From NCBI GenBank assembly GCA_900769465.1, contig CAAGGT010000253.1:1-41541 (forward strand): 41,541 nucleotides of DNA. Reading direction: 5' to 3'. Made by a program: the position numbers and the translations under genes. Of the stretch, positions 1-9,000 are shown piece after piece; the stretch's first letter is position 1, and every line of letters starts with the position of its first letter. Below the pieces are notes generated by a model. That model was given only the letters and a program-made list of their open reading frames with translations. It was not told the DNA's origin and searched no databases. Source of the stretch: Bacteroidaceae bacterium. GTDB lineage: Bacteria; Bacteroidota; Bacteroidia; Bacteroidales; Bacteroidaceae.

Positions 1-52
1 CTGATGGCAATATCAAACGAGCTAATTCCAATAGTATTTTTTCGTCCTGCAT
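1..52 (-). CDS. Transposase N-region protein, ISAon1-family-like (5' end only)
   Basis: Seventeen codons are visible before the window edge, reading MQDEKILLELARLILPS. This resembles the start of the small N-region protein encoded ahead of the DDE transposase in ISAon1-type elements common in Bacteroidales. The ATG at 50-52 is preceded, about 20 bp away, by a minus-strand TATCTTCG box, as expected for a short-leader Bacteroidota transcript. Transcription runs away from the LRR gene and out of the window. With so few residues the family is a recognition call and not a proof. A short unrelated ORF is the alternative. Confidence 0.55.
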   Translation of the reverse strand, partial: MQDEKILLELARLILPS

Positions 53-72
53 AGTACTTTATTTTAACTATG

Positions 73-80
73 CGAAGATA
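73..80 (-). promoter_or_regulatory. Candidate -7 box of the IS gene
   Basis: TATCTTCG on the minus strand matches TAnnTTTG with one difference. A GTTG sits about 20 bp upstream (101-104) where the -33 element is expected. It lies inside the IS, just ahead of its first gene. Confidence 0.4.
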
Positions 81-1160
81 ATATTTTTATATCATCCCCC
101 CAACTTTTGCAGGTGAGCCGTATTGGTTTCTGTTTCTATAATCGCATTACAATTTTCTCGGCTGTCGTATTTTGTATTATTACCATCTACAACAACGCTG
201 GTAAGGCCGGAGCAATCGCCGAACACATAATCTCCAATGCTTGTAACGCTGTTAGGAATTTCAACGCTGGTAAGGCCAGAGCAACAAGCGAACGCACTTC
301 CTCCAATGCGTGCAACGCTGTTAGGGATTAGAATGCTTGTAAGGCCTGTGCAATCACGGAACGCAGAATTACCAATGCTTATTACGCTACCCGGGATTTC
401 AACGCTGGTAAGACCTGTGCAACCAGAGAACGCATAACCACCAATGCTTGTTACGCTACCCGGGATTTCAACACTGGTAATAGTTGTATTGTCTTCGAAT
501 ACATTTGCACCAATTGCATAATTTTCGCCATTATAATCAGCAGGCAAGGTCAATTCCGTTGCATTGCCCAAATAGTAAAGCAATATATTTACATCATTTG
601 GTTTACCGAATATAAAGTCTCCCTCTATTGAGCCATTGGGCGCATTATAAACCTTATCTGCATAATATGTACTGAATGTGAGATTAGAGAAATTATAAAT
701 AGTTTTAAGTCCGGAGCAATCCTCGAACACCATACCACCAGTGCTTGTTACGCTGTTAGGGATTACAATGCTTGTAAGGCTGGAGCAATTACGGAACGCA
801 CTCCATCCAATGCTTGTTACGCTGTTAGGGATTTCAACGCTCGTAAGACCAGAACAATAAGCGAACGCTCTCTCTCCAATGCTTGTTACGCTGTTACCAA
901 TTTCAATGCTGGTAAGCCCGGAGCAATCTTCGAACGCATAATTGCCAATGCTTGTAACGCTGTTAGGGATTACAATGCTTGTAAGGCTGGAGCAATTACG
1001 GAACGCAAACGCTCCAATGCTTGTAACACTGTTACCGATTGTCACGCTTGTAAGACCAGAGCAATCTTCGAACGCATAATTGCCAATGCTTGTAACGCTG
1101 TTAGGGATTACAATGCTTGTAAGGCCGGAGCAATAATAGAACGCATAATTACCAATGCTT

Positions 1161-1297
1161 GTTACTTTATCACCAATTGTCAACGATGTCAATTTCCATT
1201 TATTATAGAAAGGAGAGTAACCATAACTACTGCCCGAACTATACGACAAATTACGTCCTAAATACAAAGTTTCCAATGGACAATCATAGAACAAGCC
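1161..1297 (-). repeat. 137-bp direct repeat, copy A, inside the LRR gene
   Basis: This segment and 1470-1606 are the same length and differ at only about four positions by eye. Both encode the same non-canonical island (CPLETLYLGR through LTIGDKVT) between LRR units. Such near-identity points to recent internal duplication or gene conversion. Confidence 0.8.
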
Positions 1298-1469
1298 TTC
1301 ATGATTATCATTGTATCCCAAAGACAATGTACTATCACCATCTGCAATGTGTAAATTCTTCAATGAAGTACACTCACTGAACGCATTATTTCTAATGCGT
1401 GTAACACTGTTAGGGATTACAATGCTTGTAAGACCAGAGCAATCAGCGAACGCATAATCGCCAATTGTT

Positions 1470-1606
1470 GTTACTTTATCACCAATTGTCAACGATGTCA
1501 ATTTCCTTTTATTATAGAAAGGAGAGTAACCATAACTACTGCCCGAACTATAAGACAAATCACGACCTAAATACAAAGTTTCCAATGGACAATCATAGAA
1601 CAAGCC
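1470..1606 (-). repeat. 137-bp direct repeat, copy B, inside the LRR gene
   Basis: Second copy of the segment at 1161-1297. The spacing between copies is 309 bp, an exact multiple of three, so recombination between them would delete or add 103 codons in frame. Confidence 0.8.
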
Positions 1607-2448
1607 ATAGTTCATACCAGAGTAGCCTGTATTATTATACCCTAAAGCCAGCGTACCTTCGCCATCTGCAATGTGTAAATTCTTCAATGAAGTACAACCA
1701 TAGAACGTCCAATTTCCAATGCTTGCAACGCTATTAGGGATTACAATGCTTGTAAGGCCGGAGCAACCATAGAACGCATAATCGCCAATACTTGTAACGC
1801 TGTTAGGAATTACAATGCTTGTGAGACCGGAGCAATAAGTGAACGCTTTATCGCCAATACTTGCAACACTATAAGTTGTTCCGTTATAAGTAACAGACTC
1901 TGGAATTACTACATCATCGGTGTACTCGTTGGAATATGCATTATACGAATCTCCTTGATGCGTTACTGCAACAGTATTGTTTGTAGCATCGGTAATGTTG
2001 TAATAGATGCCACCCACCTCAAAATCGTGAGCCATCACCACTGTCGCGCACAGCAATAACAATACAGTGAATAGGTGTTTCAATGTTTTCATAGTTATAT
2101 TTATTAAAGTTTTTATATACGCTCTGCAAAACAGGTTACCCTGGGAAGTCTCACAAAGCGGATGTCTAAAAAAACACTTATGGTATAAAAACAAGAAAGA
2201 CGTGAGACTTGTCGCCTTACGTCCACAAAACTGAGGCATCGCCAAACGCCTTTACGGAATGAACGGTGAAGAAACAACATTCCCACACCGTGATATATAC
2301 ATCGGCGGCGTGCAGAACGCACACAACCTGCATATACACAGAATGAGCATTGGTTGCTCCAGTCCTCCGTTAATGTTGGCGAAATTTCAGTTTTGGACTT
2401 AAAACAGAACGCTTTCTTGCGCCAGTGGATGTATCCCCACCGATACCG

Positions 2449-2456
2449 CGAAGATA
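2449..2456 (-). promoter_or_regulatory. Candidate -7 box for the LRR gene (long leader)
   Basis: TATCTTCG on the minus strand resembles the Bacteroidota -7 element. No good -33 element lies 19-21 bp upstream. If used it gives an untranslated leader of about 350 nt, which is long for the organism. Confidence 0.3.
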
Positions 2457-2684
2457 AACATTTTTCAGCAATTAATGCTTGGGATAATGAGAGTATTATT
2501 CCTTTAACGGGAATAAAATAAGAAGAATGTAGCAGTTGCCACGAAAATATGAATCCTCTATCAGTAAAGATGCTTAGCTATGCTCTGTAAAACAAAAGTT
2601 TTGGAGTAACAACTGTATCATTACACTTACATTTCAAGTATTTCCTAAAATTACCATTACATATTGAAACATTATCAACATAGT

Positions 2685-2729
2685 AAAAATCAGACTCTGC
2701 ATCATTTTTCAATGATACAGAGTCTGATT
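2685..2729 (-). terminator. Rho-independent terminator after rubredoxin
   Basis: A 9-bp perfect arm (CAGACTCTG / CAGAGTCTG), one mismatch and a further 6-bp stem (ATCATT / AATGAT) close on a 4-nt loop at 2691-2726, extended by AAT/ATT pairs. On the minus strand it is followed by ATTTTTA. It lies about 95 bp after the rubredoxin stop. Confidence 0.75.
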
Positions 2730-2823
2730 AATGTGTCATAAAATCGACCATCGAAAGATGTCTCAAAGACACTCCCTGAGGTCTCAAGTTTTAACCTTTC
2801 ACTTTCCTGTTTTCAGCTTGAAG

Positions 2824-2985
2824 TTACTCCTCAACTTCGAACTCGTCCTTGCCTACACTGCACAAAGGACATACCCAGTCATCGGGAAGCGCTTCAAAAG
2901 GAGTTCCGGGCTCTATTCCCTGCTCGGGGTCACCAATCTCTGGGTCATACACCCACTGACATACTGTACAGATATACTTTTTCAT
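2824..2985 (-). CDS. Rubredoxin
   Basis: This 53-residue protein starts MKKYICTVCQWVYDPEIGDP. It has the two iron-binding CxxC pairs of rubredoxin, CTVC at residues 6-9 and CPLC at 39-42, and the conserved DDWVCPLC context. Length matches the classic 52-54-residue family. Rubredoxin is a small cytoplasmic one-electron carrier with an Fe(Cys)4 site. In anaerobes it typically serves peroxide or superoxide detoxification or other redox partners; no partner gene is adjacent. It is a single gene with its own -7 box (3047-3054) and a terminator downstream, so it appears monocistronic. The gene is short enough to be missed by length-filtered gene finders. Confidence 0.95.
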   Translation of the reverse strand: MKKYICTVCQWVYDPEIGDPEQGIEPGTPFEALPDDWVCPLCSVGKDEFEVEE

Positions 2986-3046
2986 AATGGTTTTATTTTA
3001 ATCTTAATATTCAACAATACGTGGAAACTTTTGTTCACTAGCGTAG

Positions 3047-3054
3047 CAAACCTA
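3047..3054 (-). promoter_or_regulatory. -7 box of rubredoxin gene
   Basis: TAGGTTTG on the minus strand matches TAnnTTTG exactly, about 60 bp upstream of the start codon. A TTTG lies only 13 bp further up, closer than the usual 19-21 bp, so the -33 element is uncertain. Confidence 0.5.
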
Positions 3055-3131
3055 TCTGCTTCCACTGCAAATTTAATGTATTTAACCCAAAAAGGGAAAA
3101 GAAATTTAGTTAAATTATTATAATTTTACAA

Positions 3132-3836
3132 TCATTTCATCTTACTCAAATATTCATCTATCAGATAGCGCATTCCCTCTGATGCGCCTTTTTTGATAAC
3201 TACCACATCGCGTCGGGTGACATTTACATCATTGGGATCTATAAGAAAGACCGGTACCCCTGCAGGGACATAGTTCAATAAACCCGCAGCAGGATAGACG
3301 TTCAACGATGTTCCTATAATGACAAAGGCGTCCACTCCAGCAAGTGCATCTATGGCATCACACATACGCGGTACAGCCTCTCCGAACCACACGATAAAAG
3401 GGCGCAACTGGGTGCCGTCGGCAGCCTTCTCACCGATATGCAAGTCGCTCTCGGGTGATGGCAAGGTGCGCACATAGTTCTGATTCTGCGGTTCACGCGA
3501 TGAGCAGGCCTTCATCAGTTCGCCGTGCAGATGTATGATATCCGTTGAACCGGCACGCTCGTGCAGGTCGTCGACGTTCTGTGTTACCACGGTTACCGAA
3601 AAATGCTCCTCTAGCGATGCTACAAGCTTGTGTCCCTCGTTGGGTTCGACGGTGAGCAACTCCCTGCGACGTTTATTGTAGAATTCAAGTACCAGGGAGG
3701 GGTTGGCTTCAAAACCTTCGGGTGTGGCAACCTTTTCCACAGGGTAATTATCCCATAAGCCACCACCGCCACGGAAGGTTCCCAGACCGCTCTCTACACT
3801 CATTCCTGCACCGGTAAGAATAACAACTCTTTTCAT
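3132..3836 (-). CDS. Sir2-family NAD-dependent protein deacylase (CobB/SIRT5-like), without zinc cysteines
   Basis: The 234-residue protein carries the NAD-binding GAGMSVESGLGTFRG motif (about residues 9-23), TQNVDDLH (85-92) and the HLHGE block with the catalytic His104. Tyr53 and Arg56 in FYNKRRREL correspond to the Tyr/Arg pair that marks class III enzymes removing succinyl or malonyl groups, as in E. coli CobB and human SIRT5. The two CxxC pairs that bind structural zinc in most sirtuins are absent: only Cys111 and Cys159 occur in the middle and late parts. The start is the ATG at 3834-3836, which begins the conserved core; upstream in-frame residues do not fit. It acts in the cytoplasm, linking NAD+ to lysine acylation. 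It stands alone between two terminators. Confidence 0.9.
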   Translation of the reverse strand: MKRVVILTGAGMSVESGLGTFRGGGGLWDNYPVEKVATPEGFEANPSLVLEFYNKRRRELLTVEPNEGHKLVASLEEHFSVTVVTQNVDDLHERAGSTDIIHLHGELMKACSSREPQNQNYVRTLPSPESDLHIGEKAADGTQLRPFIVWFGEAVPRMCDAIDALAGVDAFVIIGTSLNVYPAAGLLNYVPAGVPVFLIDPNDVNVTRRDVVVIKKGASEGMRYLIDEYLSKMK

Positions 3837-3860
3837 ATGATGTATACTTATATCCAAAAG

Positions 3861-3868
3861 CAAAGATA
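3861..3868 (-). promoter_or_regulatory. -7 box of the sirtuin gene
   Basis: TATCTTTG on the minus strand is an exact TAnnTTTG match, 24 bp ahead of the start codon. The -33 position falls in the preceding terminator hairpin and shows no TTTG. Confidence 0.5.
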
Positions 3869-3870
3869 AC

Positions 3871-3904
3871 AAAAAACAAACCGGGGCACCATAGCCCCGG
3901 TTTG
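3871..3904 (-). terminator. Strong terminator of the Fas1/SusC/SusD operon
   Basis: A perfect 11-bp stem (CAAACCGGGGC / GCCCCGGTTTG, 3877-3904) with a 6-nt loop is followed on the minus strand by six T residues (3871-3876). It begins 13 bp after the SusD stop codon. Confidence 0.9.
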
Positions 3905-3917
3905 CAATAAGTGTGAT

Positions 3918-5954
3918 TTATTTACCACCCGTTGGGATATCTTCGGGGGCAACCGGCTGCACAACATCACCGGGAAGAGGCAGATACCAGTTTGTCTCGT
4001 CAATCATCTTGCCATAAAGCTCGGGATCAAGCTGGAACTCGGGACTGCGGTATGTCACGTCGTTCTTGAATGCACGACCGGCAACACGCTTTGCAAGCAC
4101 GTTATTGTCGTCCATAGCCTTGGCAAAACGTACGAGGTCACCGAAACGTGTACCCTCCCAAGCAAGCTCAAGTGCGAGCTCGTCAAGGACAAGGTCGGCA
4201 ATGTAGTTGAGCGAATCCTGATATGTAATCTCTCTTGTAATGGTCTCAACCTTGTCTTCAAACTGTATTGCACCAAGATAGCGTGCGATACATGTATCGG
4301 TCAACGCATAATAATCATTACGCTCACTATGTCCGCAACCTCGTGAGTGGATACCCTTGTTGGAGTTGAAATCCTCGGCTGTGAAGTTGTATACCAAAGA
4401 GTCCGTACAAGATGCAAGATACTTGTGCATACGTGGTTCACGACCAATCGTATCCATCTTCTCGACAATATAGTTGTAGAGAGTATCGCCTGCTGCATCA
4501 AGCATTACGCTGTCGGCATATACAGGGTTCTTCAAAAGACGATAGTTTGTCTTGGGGCCAACCTTGAGGATTGTCATGGCAAGGTCCATTGCACCGACAT
4601 ACCCCTGACGCTCAAGACCTACCAGAGCTTCGGCAAGGCGCAAGTATGCATGTTCCTTGCGCTGAAGAATAATGAACGATGTCTTTATGTTTGGAACAAA
4701 TTCCACATCCATACCCAAAGAACCATCCTCGAAATTGAACTTGCCGATGATATTCTTGTATTCGGTCTTTGCATCGTCGTTGCCACGCTGCGAATAGGTT
4801 GTTGCCTTGATACGGAGGTCGCCGGTGTATTCATAGAAATGGCTATACTCGGGTTCCTCCTTCTTGTCCTCGGGATCTTTCAGGTAGCAATATACCTGGC
4901 GCTCGGCCAAAGACTGGATACCGGGTGAAGCGACTACCTGCGCTTCGCCAACCTCGGCCTGCGGAGAAAAGACCGCTGCAAGGCCCGATGTGGTACCATG
5001 AAGATCAGTATTCGCAAATGGAATGATAGTAAAGAATTTCGAGCTGTTCTGGGCAAAGTTCTTTGCTGAATACATTCCTATGTAACCATTATTGTAGCCA
5101 TTGCCCTTCTCTGCACCATAGGTTGCCTGATTACCGACATCGGTATACTTTCGTGCAGTCTCGTTGGTACCTGAACCGGCAATCTGGGAATAGAAGAAAC
5201 GGGCTGCGTTCTTATAGTCACCACGCCACAGGTAGAGTTCGCCAAGCAACATTCTAATTGGAACGAACAGTTGCTTTGTATCAACCTCGGTACCATTGTC
5301 GCCATAACCGAACTTCAACACCTTGCCGTCCTTGTCCCAAGCGGGCATGGGGTACGCTGCGGGGTTCTCATAAGGGAGAATATCGGCAATGAGTTTGCCC
5401 AACACCTCATCACGTGTAAGCATTGGCCTGTTCATCACCTCTTCGGCAGCACTGTGAGTGAGGAGTGGCTCTGTGTAGTAAGGGATATTGTTGTAATTGA
5501 TGGCCAACTGAAGATATGTCCAGGCACGGACACTCTTTACAGCCACATACTCGGGAAGCATCAACTTTATGTTGTTCTTCTCGAGCGTGGTATCAACGCG
5601 TGCCAAATAGATGTTACAGTTGTTGATGATGGCATAGTAGTCCTTGACATCAAGATACTTGTTTGAGTTCAAGTTAAAGACAGAACGGCTCAACTCCTGT
5701 ACATCAATGACAGCCTTAGCCTCATTGACTGTTATAAGGTCGGCACGTAGCTCGTTGATAAGCACCTGACGGTCACCTACCTCCTGAACAGCTTTTAGGA
5801 TACCCAACACCGAATACACCGAGTCGTTGAGGCTCCAATCATCAAACTCGTATTCAACACGGTTTGAATCGACATTCAACATATCATCGCAGGAACTGAA
5901 GATAAAAGTTCCGCCAAGAAGGAATGCTAATGTATAAATAAGTTTCTTTTTCAT
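3918..5954 (-). CDS. SusD/RagB-family outer-membrane lipoprotein (module 1)
   Basis: A 678-residue lipoprotein with signal peptide and lipobox ending at Cys22 (FIFSSC), followed by DD, which fits the acidic export signal that sends Bacteroidota lipoproteins to the cell surface. The TPR-rich SusD fold is supported by RAWTYLQLAINYNNIPYYTEP near residue 145 and the C-terminal LALELAWEGTRFGDLVR signature. SusD proteins lie over the mouth of a SusC barrel and hold the ligand for import. Its partner is the SusC encoded just upstream (55 bp gap). At 678 residues it is longer than the usual 500-600, and nothing visible predicts the ligand. It is the last gene of the operon. Confidence 0.92.
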   Translation of the reverse strand: MKKKLIYTLAFLLGGTFIFSSCDDMLNVDSNRVEYEFDDWSLNDSVYSVLGILKAVQEVGDRQVLINELRADLITVNEAKAVIDVQELSRSVFNLNSNKYLDVKDYYAIINNCNIYLARVDTTLEKNNIKLMLPEYVAVKSVRAWTYLQLAINYNNIPYYTEPLLTHSAAEEVMNRPMLTRDEVLGKLIADILPYENPAAYPMPAWDKDGKVLKFGYGDNGTEVDTKQLFVPIRMLLGELYLWRGDYKNAARFFYSQIAGSGTNETARKYTDVGNQATYGAEKGNGYNNGYIGMYSAKNFAQNSSKFFTIIPFANTDLHGTTSGLAAVFSPQAEVGEAQVVASPGIQSLAERQVYCYLKDPEDKKEEPEYSHFYEYTGDLRIKATTYSQRGNDDAKTEYKNIIGKFNFEDGSLGMDVEFVPNIKTSFIILQRKEHAYLRLAEALVGLERQGYVGAMDLAMTILKVGPKTNYRLLKNPVYADSVMLDAAGDTLYNYIVEKMDTIGREPRMHKYLASCTDSLVYNFTAEDFNSNKGIHSRGCGHSERNDYYALTDTCIARYLGAIQFEDKVETITREITYQDSLNYIADLVLDELALELAWEGTRFGDLVRFAKAMDDNNVLAKRVAGRAFKNDVTYRSPEFQLDPELYGKMIDETNWYLPLPGDVVQPVAPEDIPTGGK

Positions 5955-6009
5955 TGTTTTATCTTTTTTCTCACCCTAATCAATATTCATTAACAAAGGC
6001 TTTCATCCA

Positions 6010-9000
6010 TTAGAGATTAACCTTGACACCGAGATGGAAACTGCGTGTCTGTGGCAGAAGACCTGCATCGACACCCTGATACAGTATTTTGTTGTTTACC
6101 GAGAACTCGGGGTCCATTCCTGAATACTTGGTAAATGTGTAGATATTCTCGGCAGCACCCCATACTGTCAGGCCCTGCAACCAATTCGATGTGATAGGGA
6201 TTTCATATGAGAGTCTCACACTCTTGAGTCTCAAGTATGAGCCATCCTCAATCCAACGGTCAGAGAAACGTGAATTACCTACGGGGTCACCATATGCAAT
6301 GGCCGGGATATCGGTCACCTGACCATCTACAGCCCAGCGGTTAAGCATCGCTGTTGTCTGGTTGTAGAATGATGAACCGCTCTCGAGCTGCTGGCGATAA
6401 TAGTTGTAGATGTCATTACCCACAGAATAGTTGAAATTGACATCGAGCGAGATTCCCTTGTAAGAGAGTCTTGTGAAGAGATTACCATAGATATCCGGGT
6501 TGGGGTTACCGATAATGGTCTTGTCATTTTCGTCAATGCAACCCTCGCCTGTGAGATCCACGAAGCGCATATCGCCGGCCTTGAAATACTGCTTGGCACC
6601 TGTGGCATCAGTCTGATAGAGACGCGTTCCGGTATATGCACCACAATGTGTACAATAGCCTTCGGCATCGGCCGACGAAGCAATAACGCCATCGGTCTTG
6701 TATCCCCAGAACACACCCACGGGCTGGCCCATCATCGTAACGACCTCGCCATCATAGACCTTTATGGGGGCGAGTTCCTCATCAAGCGCAACAACCTCGT
6801 TCTTGTAGTGGCCTACAGAAGCACCGAGTTCCCACTTGAAATTCCTGCCATTCACAAGCTTGGCGTTAAGGGTTGCCTCAATACCCATATTCTTTAGTTC
6901 ACCACCGTTTGCCCAATACTGGCCCATACCGGTAACGAACTGATACTGCTTCTGCACCAAAAGGTCGCTTGTCTTTGATCTGTACCAGTCGAAAGAGAGT
7001 GCAAGACGGTTCTCAAAGAAGAGAGCGTCAAGACCTACATTCCAACGTGATGTTGTCTCCCATTTCACACCGTCGTTCTCAACGTTTCCAAGCTGGAGAC
7101 CCATTGACTGGTCATAGAACTTTACAGACTGCAGGTAACTGCGTGCTGCAAGGTAGTCAATGGCATCGTTTCCGGTCATATCAAATCCGGCGCGCAGTTT
7201 AAGCATATTGATTGCCTTGACATTGAACCAGGGTTCCGAAGATACAAGCCAAGCAGCCTGTACCGATGGGAAGAAGCCCCACGCAACACCCAACATCTTG
7301 AGCGCATTCTGGGCCTTGCCACCGAAACGTGAGGAAGACTCCAAGGATGCAGCCAACTGAAGGAAATAGCGTGTCTTGAATGCATAGTCGGCCGACAGAT
7401 ACCAAGACATATTGGACCAAACATTCTTGTCACCGTCGCTGTCAAGATGATCAAGGTCATTTGATACGTTGAAATTCGTGTCACTACCTGAGTTTGCTCC
7501 ACTAATTGAATTTGTGTCAAAATTGAAGTTTGTATAACGGAAACCACCGAACAAATCAATCTTGTGAGCGCCAAGCACCTTGTTCCAAGCGACACGTGTG
7601 TCACTTGAGAGAGCTGCCTCTTTGCCGAAGAATGATGCAATGTAGTTACCTATCTTGCCGTTAAGCGAACTTACATAGAAGTGATACTTTGTATCATCGG
7701 CAGCAGTGGGATAAGGCAGATAGTATTTCTCACTCACACGGTAGAGAGAGTAGTTGAATGTCTCTGTTATGGTGAAATCGCCCAACTTGTACTCGGGAGC
7801 GACAGTGATACCCATATTGGTGTACTCCAATTCATTCTTGTGAGGATCCGAAGCCTTTGTAAGAATTGTCATAGGGTTATACAGAGAGTTGTTAGGACGA
7901 GAGATACCAGCCGCCTGTGCGACATCAAAAGCATAGTCATCGGCAACATCAATGATGGCACTTATCTCACCTGTGGTTGCATAACGGTATGGGCTGAGGA
8001 ATGGAGACTTTACTGCAGCAAGTGTTCCGAGAGATGTCAACGGGAATGCAGTAGCGTCTTCACGCAAACCATCGTCAAGCAATTCGCGTGCAACGCGTGC
8101 ATAGGAGATGTCGATACGTGTCTTGAAATTGTCGGTAAGGAGAACATCCGAGTTCAAACGGATGTTAAGACGGTTGAAATCGTTACCCTTGATAGGCGAG
8201 TTACCCAAAGTGTAACCGAAAGAGAAGTTGTACATCGCAACCTCGTCACCACCCTCTACGTTTATCTTGTAGTTCTGGGTGAATGCCTCGCGATAGACGA
8301 TGTCGGTCCAATCGGTATTGTTATGGTACTTGTCGTAGTAGATGAAACCGCTTGTCATCTTGCCGTTGGCATCGTACACGGGCTTGTCCGAACGAAGGAA
8401 CGGGATATTGCGGTTGGGGTTCACGTTCATTGTACCGATGAGGTCATTGGCATAGAGACGATAATCCTCGGACGAAAGTACATTCGGTGTCCGTGGCTCA
8501 AGTGACACATTGGCAAAGATGTTCGCAGTAATGCGTGTGGCCATACTCTCTCCACGCTTTGTAGAGATGATGATGACACCATTCGCAGCACGCGCACCAT
8601 AAATGGCTGCGCCATTCTTGAGAACCTTGACATCGCGGATATCGTTGACATCAATAGCCGAGAGGACATTGTTGTAGATACCCATGTGAATAGCCTCGTT
8701 ATTCTCCTGCAAATCCCATATCACACCGTCAACAACAACCAGAGGCTGTGTGTTGGCATTGAGTGAGTTGATACCTCGTATGAGCATTGTAGCACCGATG
8801 CCGATAGTTCCCGAACGGTTCACAGTACGCACATCGGCACCCAACCTGTTCTGGATATCGGTGTCAATTGTCTGTGCAGCAGTAATACCCTCTTCAAAAC
8901 CTCTCTCGGCTGTTATGACGATATCATCGCTGTAGTTATCCTCGAAGTCGTCGGAGTAGAGGCGTACATTGATAATGTCGCGCTTGCCGACAGGTTTCTG

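Larger units (their letters stand above)
1..119 (-). mobile_element. End of an insertion sequence, ISAon1/ISL3-like (partial)
   Basis: On the minus strand the DNA changes at position 119 from LRR coding sequence to a segment beginning GGCTCACCTGCAAAAG. After that come a promoter-like box and the start of a short ORF resembling an IS-encoded protein. Elements of the ISL3 group usually have termini starting with GG and make 8-bp target duplications. Only one end is visible, so neither the inverted repeat nor the duplication can be confirmed. The call rests on the encoded N-terminus and on the abrupt loss of a conserved LRR motif exactly at this junction. The family name is from memory and is the weaker part of the call. 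Confidence 0.6.
92..2092 (-). pseudogene. BspA-like leucine-rich-repeat surface protein, 3'-truncated by an IS
   Basis: A signal peptide (about residues 1-21, MKTLKHLFTVLLLLC start) is followed by a stack of about 23-residue LRR_5 repeats of the type IPNSVTSIGxxAFxxCSGLTS, typical of BspA-like surface proteins that bind host or bacterial partners. I chose the ATG at 2090-2092 because it begins the signal peptide; the frame is open upstream to 2245 but that stretch is not signal-like. The end is abnormal. The family motif DSRENCNAIIETETNT, which normally continues with LIAGC and more repeats, breaks after TNT. It is followed by eight residues (AHLQKLGG) encoded by IS sequence, then TGA at 92-94. 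The C-terminal repeats and any sorting signal are therefore missing. The 666-residue remnant could still be made and exported, so this is a truncated gene and not necessarily a dead one. Confidence 0.8.
2093..2823. other. Non-coding 0.7-kb stretch: long LRR leader and terminator region
   Basis: No convincing gene is present. The part next to the LRR gene (2093 to about 2443) stays open in several frames and would be its leader if the TATCTTCG box at 2449-2456 is the promoter. The part next to the rubredoxin gene holds a terminator hairpin. Between about 2457 and 2684 I see only AT-rich DNA without recognisable elements. Confidence 0.6.

Noticed and set aside
92..2092. CRISPR-like array suggested by regular repeats
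   Set aside because: The repeats are coding LRR units of about 69 bp in frame, without unique spacers.
2113..2322. Minus-strand ORF of 69 residues upstream of the LRR gene
   Set aside because: No ribosome-site, signal or family features; it overlaps the open leader of the LRR gene and looks like a by-product of its composition.
2731..3123. Plus-strand ORF of 130 residues
   Set aside because: It is the antisense of the rubredoxin gene and its promoter region.
7681..8505. Plus-strand ORF of 274 residues
   Set aside because: Antisense of the SusC plug and barrel; codon pattern follows the SusC frame and no family is recognisable.
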